Positions 1 through 5,243 of a stretch of 5,243 nt of DNA are shown one piece after another (positions within the stretch are counted from its first letter, which is position 1; each line of letters begins with the position of its first letter). The notes under the pieces were generated by a model. The model worked only from the letters and a program-made list of their open reading frames with translations, made no database searches and was not told where the DNA came from. Source of the DNA: Balneolaceae bacterium (GTDB lineage: Bacteria > Bacteroidota > Rhodothermia > Balneolales > Balneolaceae); assembly GCA_007127395.1 (NCBI GenBank), contig SKZL01000112.1, forward strand, positions 1 through 5,243. The letters are read 5' to 3'. Position numbers and translations under genes: made by a program.

Positions 1-23
1 AACCTTGAACCTTGAACCTTGAA
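1..23. repeat. Heptamer tandem repeat AACCTTG x3 (truncated by window edge)
   Basis: Three perfect head-to-tail copies of AACCTTG followed by AA. The array begins at base 1, so it may extend further left. The same heptamer recurs at 3914-3924, in the other large intergenic region, as AACCTTG followed by AACC. This suggests a dispersed intergenic repeat family rather than a one-off slippage product. There is no coding frame here with a start signal. Confidence 0.8.
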
Positions 24-196
24 AACACGGGATAACCCCACAACCGAATAGGGGACAGCCTGATTGCTTGATTTCATAATATTGATTTTGTTTAATAGGA
101 AATAAACCATACATGTCTGAAATCTGTTTCAGGTTCGATTTTTGTTCTGACACTCTTCAGGTAGTAAAGCTTAAACGGGAAATTTAATCCATATAA

Positions 197-216
197 AGTC
201 CTTTATTTAAAGGATT
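197..216. promoter_or_regulatory. Inverted repeat in ppdK upstream region (possible operator or leader hairpin)
   Basis: AGTCCTTT at 197-204 pairs with AAAGGATT at 209-216 across a 4-base spacer: seven Watson-Crick pairs and one G-T. A second small stem, CAGCT/AGCTG, follows at 218-233. No T-tract follows either one, so these are not intrinsic terminators. They could be a DNA-binding site or transcript structure ahead of ppdK. AT-rich DNA gives such stems by chance fairly often, so this is a weak call. Confidence 0.25.
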
Positions 217-287
217 ACAGCTTGGAATAGCTGATATGAATGATACTGCTCCGGATATTTTACGACTAATAAAAAGTCGGCTGTCAA

Positions 288-299
288 GATTTATAAATC
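288..299. promoter_or_regulatory. Perfect 12-bp palindrome GATTTATAAATC upstream of ppdK
   Basis: GATTTATAAATC equals its own reverse complement. It lies about 80 bases before the ppdK start codon, where a dimeric regulator's operator could sit. I do not recognise it as the site of a named regulator. It is AT-rich and could be a chance palindrome. Confidence 0.25.
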
Positions 300-366
300 A
301 AATAAATTGAATGTGAGCAAACAGTTCAGCTCAGTATCAGACAAAACTTTAATAATTATTGAAAAT

Positions 367-371
367 AGGAG
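367..371 (+). promoter_or_regulatory. Shine-Dalgarno site of ppdK
   Basis: AGGAG lies six bases before the ATG at 378, which is good spacing. It fixes the start codon of the dikinase gene. It stands out because the M28 gene at 4175 has no purine-rich site in the equivalent place. Confidence 0.8.
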
Positions 372-377
372 ATTGCG

Positions 378-3011
378 ATGAAGAGAAAACAAGTCTATAC
401 TTTTGGGAATGGCACTGCCGATGGCGACCGTACCATGAAACAGCTTTTGGGTGGCAAAGGCGCCAACCTTGCGGAAATGTCCAACAAAGGGCTACCTGTC
501 CCGGCCGGATTTACCATATCTACTGAATCTTGCCACTACTACTCCACTCACAACTCACTATGGCCAAAAGGTCTCAAGGATCAGGTCAGAAAAGGAGTCG
601 AATTCGTGGAGAAAGTGATGGGCACAAAACTGGGCGATTCCAAAAAACCTCTTCTGTTATCTGTTCGATCAGGAGCCGCTGTCTCCATGCCGGGTATGAT
701 GGATACCGTTCTGAACCTGGGACTTAATGACGATACCGTTATTGCACTGGCCGAACATACGGGCAATGAGCGTTTCGCCTACGACAGCTACAGACGATTT
801 ATCGACATGTTTGGTAATGTGGTAATGGGAATATCACACGACCTGTTTGAGGATTCGCTGGAAGCTTTGAAAAAAGCAAAGAGTGTGGAGAATGATACAG
901 AGCTATCTACCAAGGACCTGAAGGAGCTGGTGAACCGCTATAAGGCTGTTTACAGAAAAGCGACCGGCTTTATGTTTCCAAAGGATCCCTATGAGCAGCT
1001 TGAATGGTCGATCAACGCCGTTTTTAACTCCTGGGACAGTGACCGGGCAATCAAGTATCGCAGAATTAACCAGATTACAGGTCTTCTTGGAACCGCTGTT
1101 AATGTGCAGGCGATGGTCTATGGGAATATGGGCGATGACTGTGCAACAGGTGTCTTCTTTACCCGTAATCCATCTACAGGAGAGGATAAGCTCTACGGTG
1201 AGTACCTGATTAATGCACAGGGAGAAGATGTTGTAGCCGGTATCCGTACACCGGAAGATCTGTCCAAACTCGCAGAGATAATGCCGGAATCTTACAAAGA
1301 GATTGAAAGCTGGGGTAAGCGCCTTGAATCTCACTACAGTAACATGCAGGATATTGAATTTACCATTCAGAAAGGGACCCTTTACATTTTGCAGACCCGT
1401 AGCGGTAAACGTACCGGACATGCGGCGATCAAAATTGCAACCGATATGGTGGAAGAGGGGTTGATTGACAAACGAACAGCCGTCAAAATGCTCGTTGAGC
1501 CGCAACACCTCGATCAGCTGCTCCACCCGCAGATCGATCCAAATAGCGTAGATCCTGATTCAATCCTTGGAATCGGACTGCCCGCATCTCCCGGTGCAGC
1601 CGTTGGAAAAGTTGTCTTTGAATCGAATAAAGCTGAGGAAGCAGCCTTGGCAGGTGAGCCGGTGATTCTGGTTAGAATTGAAACCAGTCCGGAAGATGTT
1701 GGTGGCATGTCTGCCGCTCAGGGTATATTAACATCGCGTGGCGGTATGACAAGCCACGCCGCTGTTGTCGCCAGAGGCTGGGGCAAACCGTGTGTGGCCG
1801 GGTGCGGCGATATCATCATCGATTATGAAAATGGAAACTTCACTAATGGCAAGGTAACCGTCAACGAAGGTGACTGGATCTCCATCGACGGTGCGAGGGG
1901 AACCGTGATCAGCGGTCAAAAAGAGGTGATCAAACCGGAGTTGGAAGATGACTACTACCTCTTCATGACGTGGGTTGATGAATTCCGTGACATGAAAGTT
2001 AGAACCAATGCTGACAGCCCCGAAGATGCTACCCGCGCCAGGGAGTTCGGAGCAGAGGGAATTGGCCTCTGCCGTACAGAGCATATGTTCTTTGGCGAGG
2101 AGAGAATCAAAGCGATCCGGCGAATGATTATCTCCAGTAATCATGAGGACCGCAAAGAGGCACTGGCCCAATTGCTGCCCTATCAGAAAGAGGATTTCAA
2201 AGAGATCTTCAGAGTCATGGAGAACCTGCCGGTAACCGTACGGCTTCTTGATCCGCCACTGCACGAGTTCCTTCCTCATGATGAAGAAGAGATCAATATC
2301 GTCGCAGATGATCTGGGTATTCGAAGAACTCTTTTTGCCCGAAAAGTAAGAGGACTGAAAGAGTTTAACCCGATGCTCGGACATCGCGGATGCCGTCTTG
2401 GAATTACCTATCCCGAAATTACAGAAATGCAGACACGTGCGATTCTGGAAGCAGCGATCGAATTGAAGGAGGAAGGATTTCAAATTATACCTGAAATCAT
2501 GATTCCGCTGATCGGAACACCACAGGAATTTCATGCTCAAAAAATCATCATAGACAAAACCGCAGATGCTGTTTTCGCCGAGAAAAAGCAGCACGTAAAA
2601 TACCTTGTCGGAACCATGATTGAGATCCCGAGAGCAGCTCTCGTTGCAGGCAAGATAGCCAAAGAAGCAGCCTTTTTCTCATTCGGCACCAACGACCTGA
2701 CCCAGATGACGTTCGGGTACAGCCGTGATGACGCCGGAAAATTCCTGGGCGAGTATATCAACGAAGGAATCCTTCAGGATGATCCGTTTCAGGTGCTGGA
2801 CATTGAAGGGGTCGGACAGCTCGTGGAGATGGCAACTAAAAACGGACGCCTGCAGAAGCCAAAACTGAAAGTGGGTATCTGTGGTGAGCATGGCGGTGAG
2901 CCGAAGAGTGTTACTTTCTGCTATGAGCAGGGGCTCGATTATGTATCCTGTTCACCGTTCAGAGTGCCTGTAGCAAGACTTGCTGCCGCACAAGCTGCCT
3001 TGAAAGATTAA
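378..3011 (+). CDS. ppdK: Pyruvate, phosphate dikinase (PPDK), complete
   Basis: This 877-residue cytoplasmic enzyme interconverts pyruvate + ATP + Pi with PEP + AMP + PPi, at the glycolysis/gluconeogenesis branch point. Its length is normal for bacterial PPDK. The N-terminal ATP-grasp nucleotide domain (about 1-345) shows [10 protein letters not shown] at 25-34, [16 protein letters not shown] at 95-110 (R97), and E327, Q339 and R341 near its end. The central phosphohistidine domain (about 395-515) has GGMTSH with catalytic His460; Thr458, two residues before it, is the position that plant PPDK regulatory proteins modify. The C-terminal PEP/pyruvate TIM barrel (about 535-877) keeps R566 (LCRTEHM), R622 ([10 protein letters not shown]), E749, N772-D773 (GTNDLTQ) and the acid/base Cys835 (CGEHGG). 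These match the Clostridium symbiosum active-site residues with a shift of 4-5. The GDD and [12 protein letters not shown] segments separate it from PEP synthase. All catalytic residues are present, with no frameshift. It is apparently monocistronic: a terminator follows and the next gene is convergent. Confidence 0.98.
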   Translation: MKRKQVYTFGNGTADGDRTMKQLLGGKGANLAEMSNKGLPVPAGFTISTESCHYYSTHNSLWPKGLKDQVRKGVEFVEKVMGTKLGDSKKPLLLSVRSGAAVSMPGMMDTVLNLGLNDDTVIALAEHTGNERFAYDSYRRFIDMFGNVVMGISHDLFEDSLEALKKAKSVENDTELSTKDLKELVNRYKAVYRKATGFMFPKDPYEQLEWSINAVFNSWDSDRAIKYRRINQITGLLGTAVNVQAMVYGNMGDDCATGVFFTRNPSTGEDKLYGEYLINAQGEDVVAGIRTPEDLSKLAEIMPESYKEIESWGKRLESHYSNMQDIEFTIQKGTLYILQTRSGKRTGHAAIKIATDMVEEGLIDKRTAVKMLVEPQHLDQLLHPQIDPNSVDPDSILGIGLPASPGAAVGKVVFESNKAEEAALAGEPVILVRIETSPEDVGGMSAAQGILTSRGGMTSHAAVVARGWGKPCVAGCGDIIIDYENGNFTNGKVTVNEGDWISIDGARGTVISGQKEVIKPELEDDYYLFMTWVDEFRDMKVRTNADSPEDATRAREFGAEGIGLCRTEHMFFGEERIKAIRRMIISSNHEDRKEALAQLLPYQKEDFKEIFRVMENLPVTVRLLDPPLHEFLPHDEEEINIVADDLGIRRTLFARKVRGLKEFNPMLGHRGCRLGITYPEITEMQTRAILEAAIELKEEGFQIIPEIMIPLIGTPQEFHAQKIIIDKTADAVFAEKKQHVKYLVGTMIEIPRAALVAGKIAKEAAFFSFGTNDLTQMTFGYSRDDAGKFLGEYINEGILQDDPFQVLDIEGVGQLVEMATKNGRLQKPKLKVGICGEHGGEPKSVTFCYEQGLDYVSCSPFRVPVARLAAAQAALKD

Positions 3012-3045
3012 TCTAACTACTTCCCGTAGCTAAACACCTGAATAC

Positions 3046-3081
3046 AAAAAGCCCCCGTTCATAGAACAGCGGGGGTTTTTT
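3046..3081. terminator. Bidirectional rho-independent terminator between ppdK and the convergent repeat-protein gene
   Basis: AAAAAGCCCCCG at 3046-3057 pairs with CGGGGGTTTTTT at 3070-3081, giving a 12-bp stem with one G-T wobble. The 12-base loop can itself pair further (TTC with GAA). An A-run on the left and a T-run on the right let it work as a GC-stem-plus-U-tract terminator in both directions. It starts 34 bases after the ppdK stop. On the minus strand, the stop codon of the convergent gene (3080-3082) lies in the outer edge of the stem, so the hairpin begins at that stop. Confidence 0.93.
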
Positions 3082-3775
3082 ATTGATTGCTGATCCGATA
3101 CCGGATTATCTGATCAAGGGTGACATCTTCATCATCTCTCTGAAGCTGTTCAATCAGGTTGATTGTCACACCGATACTTCTGAGCCGGATCAACTGCTCA
3201 GGTGTCACCTCCGTAAAACCCAAATCGTGAAGATTACTGGTGTAGTGGGCTGTTACACCGGCTCTGCGAAGCAGTACAAAATCTTCAATATCCAGATCAT
3301 ACCCCAGTTCAAGCATCATCGCCATAAATGTGGAAGATACATTCGCGTTGGCAAGCATCACGGCCTGCTCCAAAGTCAAATCCGTGAAGCCAAGTGCCCT
3401 TACATTGGAGATAAACGTAGCTGTTACTCCCTCGCTTCTGAGTTCACGTAAATCATCATGAGTCAGATCCATGTAACCCATCTCTATCATGCGATCCCCC
3501 ATACGGTTCAACAAGTCCGGTGAAGGCTGGTTGATAGGAAACGTGATACCACTGACAATAGAAGAGATCGGATTGAAGGTATTCGTACTCAGATCCTTGG
3601 CAAAATAGAGAAGAGAGACAATGATAACACCGATCAAAAGGACCTTACTGACAAAACGATTCTCATCAGGTGGCGGTTTTTCCATATCGGTATTCCGCTT
3701 GCTCAGATAGTCATCCAGACTGTCACGATCCGAATTATCCAGGCTGTTTTTTAATTTTTGATTACCCGTACTCAT
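3080..3775 (-). CDS. Single-pass membrane protein with tandem ~29-residue helical repeats, function unknown
   Basis: The 231-residue protein is counted here from the ATG at 3775. A GTG immediately upstream (3778) is an alternative start that adds one residue; neither has a well-spaced ribosome site. Residues 1-41 are polar and charged, with a proline stretch (KPPPDE). One hydrophobic segment follows at about 42-59 (VSKVLLIGVIIVSLLYFA). A linker precedes four tandem repeats starting at about residues 99, 128, 157 and 185, plus a partial fifth at about 215. The loose consensus is [LM]G[FY]-x-D-L-T-x-E-Q-L-x-x-L-R-x-x-G-V-T-x-x-F-I-x-x-L, which suggests two short helices per unit in a solenoid. 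There is no cysteine and no obvious catalytic motif. From memory, similar 'LGY..LT.D.L..LR..GVT..YI' repeats trail BlaR1/M56-type and anti-sigma-like proteins, but no protease or zinc site is present here. The likely topology is a short N-terminal tail and a C-terminal repeat domain across the inner membrane. The role is unknown; protein-protein interaction is only a guess. Confidence 0.85.
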   Translation of the reverse strand: MSTGNQKLKNSLDNSDRDSLDDYLSKRNTDMEKPPPDENRFVSKVLLIGVIIVSLLYFAKDLSTNTFNPISSIVSGITFPINQPSPDLLNRMGDRMIEMGYMDLTHDDLRELRSEGVTATFISNVRALGFTDLTLEQAVMLANANVSSTFMAMMLELGYDLDIEDFVLLRRAGVTAHYTSNLHDLGFTEVTPEQLIRLRSIGVTINLIEQLQRDDEDVTLDQIIRYRISNQ

Positions 3776-3830
3776 CACCTATTACTATTTCAGTTATCTG
3801 ATTGAATAAATTTATTACTTCGCAACTCTT

Positions 3831-3838
3831 CAATTATA
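3831..3838 (-). promoter_or_regulatory. Weak candidate -7 box for the repeat-protein gene
   Basis: Read on the minus strand this is TATAATTG, a 7-of-8 match to the Bacteroidota -7 consensus TAnnTTTG. It lies about 55 bases before the ATG at 3775. No TTG is found at the expected -33 distance, so the call is tentative. Confidence 0.2.
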
Positions 3839-3867
3839 TCCGCAAAGGCAGAAGAGTAAAAAGCATG

Positions 3868-3887
3868 TCCTGAGCAAAGCCGAAGGG
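3868..3887. repeat. Short dispersed element TCCTGAGCAAAGCCGAAGGG
   Basis: This 20-base string closely resembles a sequence I have often seen in intergenic DNA of environmental bacteria, where its reverse complement reads like CCCTTCGGCTTTGCTCAGGA. That is recalled and could not be searched here. Its TGAGC (3871-3875) can pair with GCTCA at 3894-3898, making a loose hairpin. It is the left edge of the repeat mosaic between the divergent genes. Confidence 0.45.
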
Positions 3888-3911
3888 TTAAAAGCTCAAG
3901 CCTGCACCCTC

Positions 3912-3939
3912 TGAACCTTGAACCACGGTCTGCGGTCCC
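3912..3939. repeat. Seven-base-periodic tract: TGAACCT TGAACCA CGGTCTG CGGTCCC
   Basis: Four consecutive heptads lie in one register. The first two are near-identical and share the AACCTTG motif of the array at 1-23. The next two are near-identical to each other but of a different sequence. This gives two different heptamer families joined without a register break. There is no coding frame with a start signal. Confidence 0.6.
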
Positions 3940-3962
3940 CTCCGAGGTATCGGATCATGCTG

Positions 3963-3980
3963 GTCCTCCGTCCTCCGTCC
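3963..3980. repeat. Heptamer repeat TCCTCCG x2.6
   Basis: G, then TCCTCCG, TCCTCCG and TCC: a perfect period of seven over 18 bases, with a sequence unlike the neighbouring heptamers. It is followed directly by AAAAAA. Confidence 0.65.
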
Positions 3981-3994
3981 AAAAAACCCTGAAC

Positions 3995-4018
3995 TCCCGA
4001 TCCTGACAGCTGTCGGGA
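3995..4018. repeat. Inverted repeat around GACAGCTGTC
   Basis: The perfect 10-bp palindrome GACAGCTGTC (4005-4014) extends to TCCTGAC/GTCGGGA, a 7-bp stem with one G-T pair and an AGCT loop (4001-4018). TCCCGA at 3995-4000 is also the exact inverse of TCGGGA at 4013-4018, so two alternative pairings are possible. No T-tract follows, so this is not an intrinsic terminator. It belongs to the repeat mosaic. Confidence 0.5.
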
Positions 4019-4035
4019 CGGAACAGTCGCTCCAA

Positions 4036-4049
4036 CTTGCGCCTTGAAA
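4036..4049. repeat. Degenerate heptad pair CTTGCGC CTTGAAA
   Basis: CTTG recurs exactly seven bases apart, resembling a decayed copy of the AACCTTG array seen at 1-23. It is short and imperfect. It is listed because it fits the seven-base pattern of the surrounding tracts and marks the right edge of the mosaic. Confidence 0.3.
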
Positions 4050-4138
4050 CATCTACGAAATTATCCCGGAACTGTTACATTCTGAAATAACTCCTCTACA
4101 GAGATACAAAATCTTTAAATCCTGAGCAATCTTTCTAT

Positions 4139-4146
4139 TATATTTG
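4139..4146 (+). promoter_or_regulatory. Candidate Bacteroidota-type -7 promoter box of the M28 gene
   Basis: TATATTTG is an exact match to the TAnnTTTG -7 consensus used by the Bacteroidota primary sigma factor. It lies 28 bases before the ATG at 4175, which would leave a leader of roughly 20 bases. No TTG is visible at about -33; TTTA at 4114-4117 is the closest. The match is right but only half of the promoter is seen. Confidence 0.45.
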
Positions 4147-4174
4147 GGTTTCTGTCTTTAAAATTTAACTCAAT

Positions 4175-5143
4175 ATGATGAAAAAGAAACTCTCTTTTAT
4201 ACTTCTCACTCTTTTTTTACTGACCGGTTTGTCCGCTTGTGATGTTCAGGAAGAGGCTACGGTTCAAACCGATCCCATTGTGGACAGGCAACAACTTCTT
4301 GATGACATTCAATATCTCTCATCAGATGAACTGAAGGGAAGAAAGACGGGTGAATTTGGCAATATTCTTGCTCAGGAATTTATATTTAATCGATTTCAAA
4401 CGGTGGGGCTCACTCATGCAGGAGAGAACGGGTTCAGACAGATTTTTAACCATACCAACAGCCGAACAGGTGAAGTTTTTACCGATGCCGTAAATCTGAT
4501 CGGATCTGTTGAGGGAGTTCATCATAGTGATCGTTATATTGCCGTAACCGCACATTATGATCACCTGGGTATCTCTGACGGTGAAATCTATAACGGTGCT
4601 GACGATAATGCCTCCGGAACGGGTGCTCTTCTGGCCGCTGCAAAATATTTTTCGGAAAACAGCCCGAACAACTCTATTCTTTTTATCGCATTCGATGCGG
4701 AAGAGCAGGGACTTGGCGGAGCTCACTACTTTGTTCAAAATCCGGTAGTGCCGCTCGAGCAGATTGTATTGAACATCAATATGGATATGATCAGTAACAA
4801 TTTTGACGATGAGCTCTACGCCGTTGGCACGGCTCATTACCCTTTCCTGAAGCCGATTATTGAGGAGGCAGTGGAAAATGCACCCATTAATGTCTTGTTC
4901 GGTTATGATACCGATGAATGGCCGCAAAACTGGACGATGTCATCCGATCATGGTCCATTCCATGCCGCAGGAGTGCCATTTGTCTATTTTGGAGTTGAAG
5001 ATCATCCCCACTATCATCAGCCATCGGATACATTTGAAAACATCAATCCCGATTTTTACGTCTCGGCGGTGGAGACCATCATCCAAATTATCAAAAAGAT
5101 GGATCAACAATTGGATCAGGTCATATCAGCATCGGAACGCTAA
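4175..5143 (+). CDS. M28-family zinc aminopeptidase-like lipoprotein, complete
   Basis: The 322-residue protein starts ATG-ATG (4175 or 4178) with no Shine-Dalgarno site. Residues 1-21 form a lipoprotein signal: KKK, a hydrophobic core, then the lipobox LSAC with Cys22 as the lipidated residue. The mature protein is therefore probably anchored in the cell envelope. The M28 two-zinc peptidase core is intact: TAHYDH (H127, plus D129), GADDNASG (bridging D143), FDAEEQG (catalytic E176 and zinc ligand E177), NINMDM (D204), SSDHGPF (257-263) and HYHQPSDT (final ligand H281). The family removes N-terminal residues from peptides, and some members act on other amide bonds, so the exact substrate cannot be told. 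The length fits a compact member without an inserted PA domain. It is divergent from the repeat-protein gene across ~400 bases. Its TAA overlaps the TAG of the convergent acetyltransferase gene by tail-to-tail sharing of CTAA. Confidence 0.95.
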   Translation: MMKKKLSFILLTLFLLTGLSACDVQEEATVQTDPIVDRQQLLDDIQYLSSDELKGRKTGEFGNILAQEFIFNRFQTVGLTHAGENGFRQIFNHTNSRTGEVFTDAVNLIGSVEGVHHSDRYIAVTAHYDHLGISDGEIYNGADDNASGTGALLAAAKYFSENSPNNSILFIAFDAEEQGLGGAHYFVQNPVVPLEQIVLNINMDMISNNFDDELYAVGTAHYPFLKPIIEEAVENAPINVLFGYDTDEWPQNWTMSSDHGPFHAAGVPFVYFGVEDHPHYHQPSDTFENINPDFYVSAVETIIQIIKKMDQQLDQVISASER

Positions 5144-5152
5144 AGCGTTTTT
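5134..5152 (+). terminator. Compact terminator-like hairpin over the M28 stop codon
   Basis: AACGC at 5136-5140 pairs with GCGTT at 5145-5149 around a TAAA loop, and two flanking G-T pairs are possible. A run of five T (5148-5152) follows. The TAA stop of the M28 gene lies in the loop. The stem is short, so termination may be weak. It serves only the plus strand well, because no T-run follows on the minus strand. Confidence 0.45.
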
Positions 5153-5243
5153 GTCATGAAGTACATGGTGGGTTCACCGTAGGAAAACCCCAGCCTCTCA
5201 TAGAGGCTACGTGCACGGTTATCTTCACGAACCTCCAGTGTAA
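5140..5243 (-). CDS. GNAT-family N-acetyltransferase, C-terminal fragment (cut by window edge)
   Basis: Reading the minus strand from the right edge gives 33 codons ending in TAG at 5142-5140. The sequence begins TLEVREDNRARSLYERLGF and ends MYFMTKTL. The pattern L-E-V-R-x-x-N-x-x-A-x-x-L-Y-x-x-L-G-F is the signature of the last part of the GNAT acetyl-CoA-dependent acetyltransferase fold, the region with the conserved Asn and Tyr around motifs A/B. RimI (ribosomal protein acetylation) has the same pattern, but so do many other GNATs, so the substrate is unassigned. The N-terminal three quarters lie outside the window. The gene converges on the M28 gene and its stop codon overlaps the M28 stop. 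Confidence 0.85.
   Translation of the reverse strand, partial: TLEVREDNRARSLYERLGFSYGEPTMYFMTKTL

Larger units (their letters stand above)
24..360. other. Gene-free AT-rich region upstream of ppdK with several small inverted repeats
   Basis: No convincing gene lies in these ~340 bases. They hold a series of short inverted repeats: CTGAAA/TTTCAG at 117-132 with a 4-base loop, an imperfect stem at 197-216, CAGCT/AGCTG at 218-233, CGACT/AGTCG at 263-279, a 12-bp palindrome at 288-299 and AATAATTATT at 351-360. A perfect TAnnTTTG box is absent. The nearest 7-of-8 matches are around 77-90 and 137-144, far from the gene, so I do not call a ppdK promoter. Two 24-codon frames (113-187 and 236-310) lack strong start signals. 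The region probably carries the ppdK promoter and leader, but nothing in it can be assigned with confidence. Confidence 0.5.

Noticed and set aside
117..144. CTGAAA/TTTCAG stem followed by a T-run as a terminator for a gene left of the window
   Set aside because: The stem is only six pairs and AT-rich, the T-run starts seven bases after it, and no gene end is visible to its left.
113..187. 24-codon frame starting at the ATG at 113
   Set aside because: There is no ribosome site at usable spacing, and the frame covers the CTGAAA/TTTCAG dyad. Chance is the simplest explanation.
903..1526. Long open frame (207 codons) on the minus strand inside ppdK
   Set aside because: It is fully antisense to an intact, strongly conserved PPDK. 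Its product has no recognisable motif and its composition is typical of a shadow frame.
1728..2594. Longer open frame (288 codons) on the minus strand inside ppdK
   Set aside because: It lies opposite the phosphohistidine and PEP-binding domains, whose conservation explains the lack of stops. There is no ribosome site and no family resemblance.
3083..3451. 122-codon plus-strand frame opposite the repeat protein
   Set aside because: It starts inside the terminator T-run with no ribosome site. The minus-strand frame has clear repeats and a membrane helix, so this one is its shadow.
3912..3980. CRISPR array or insertion-sequence remnant
   Set aside because: Repeat units are seven bases and contiguous with no spacers. 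There are no terminal inverted repeats, target duplication or transposase fragment.
3080..4174. The repeat protein and the M28 peptidase as a two-gene sensor/protease system
   Set aside because: They are divergent and separated by ~400 bases of repeat DNA. The M28 family is a general exopeptidase, and nothing in the sequence links the two beyond being neighbours.
4322..4927. 201-codon minus-strand frame opposite the M28 gene
   Set aside because: It is antisense to all the zinc-ligand motifs of a well-formed peptidase, and the product shows no domain signature.
4860..5159. 99-codon plus-strand frame overlapping the M28 3' end
   Set aside because: It is an out-of-frame shadow of the M28 gene, rich in Met, Arg, Ser and Ile, with no motif.

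Overview
The window looks like ordinary chromosomal sequence from a Gram-negative bacterium, probably in or near the Bacteroidota/Balneolota (Rhodothermota) group. This assignment is an inference. It rests on a diderm-type lipoprotein signal, a TATATTTG box (fits the Bacteroidota -7 consensus TAnnTTTG) in front of a gene with no Shine-Dalgarno site, moderate G+C by eye, and intergenic heptamer repeats of a kind I associate with marine members of these phyla. No 16S or marker gene is present to confirm it.

Layout. Positions 1-23 are a heptamer tandem repeat (AACCTTG x3) cut by the window edge. Positions 24-377 are a gene-free, AT-rich leader with several small inverted repeats. Next comes ppdK (378-3011, +), a complete pyruvate phosphate dikinase with a clear AGGAG ribosome binding site. 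A strong bidirectional terminator (3046-3081) separates it from a convergent gene (3080-3775, -). That gene encodes a single-pass membrane protein with four to five degenerate ~29-residue repeats and no function I can assign. Positions 3776-4174 lie between divergent genes and hold a mosaic of short repeats: a TCCTGAGCAAAGCCGAAGGG element, at least three different 7-bp-periodic tracts and a GACAGCTGTC inverted repeat. A candidate promoter follows, then a complete M28-family aminopeptidase-like lipoprotein gene (4175-5143, +). It ends tail-to-tail, with overlapping stop codons, against a truncated GNAT acetyltransferase gene on the minus strand (5140-5243). That last gene was found by translating the right edge.

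How the genes relate. Orientation alternates (+, -, +, -), so each gene is probably its own transcription unit and there is no operon here. PPDK interconverts pyruvate and PEP in central metabolism. The M28 lipoprotein is likely an envelope peptidase. The repeat protein may be a membrane-anchored interaction module. Nothing indicates that these form one pathway. I see no phage, CRISPR, transposon, toxin-antitoxin or defence module. The least explained parts are the heptad-repeat mosaic between genes and the repeat protein.
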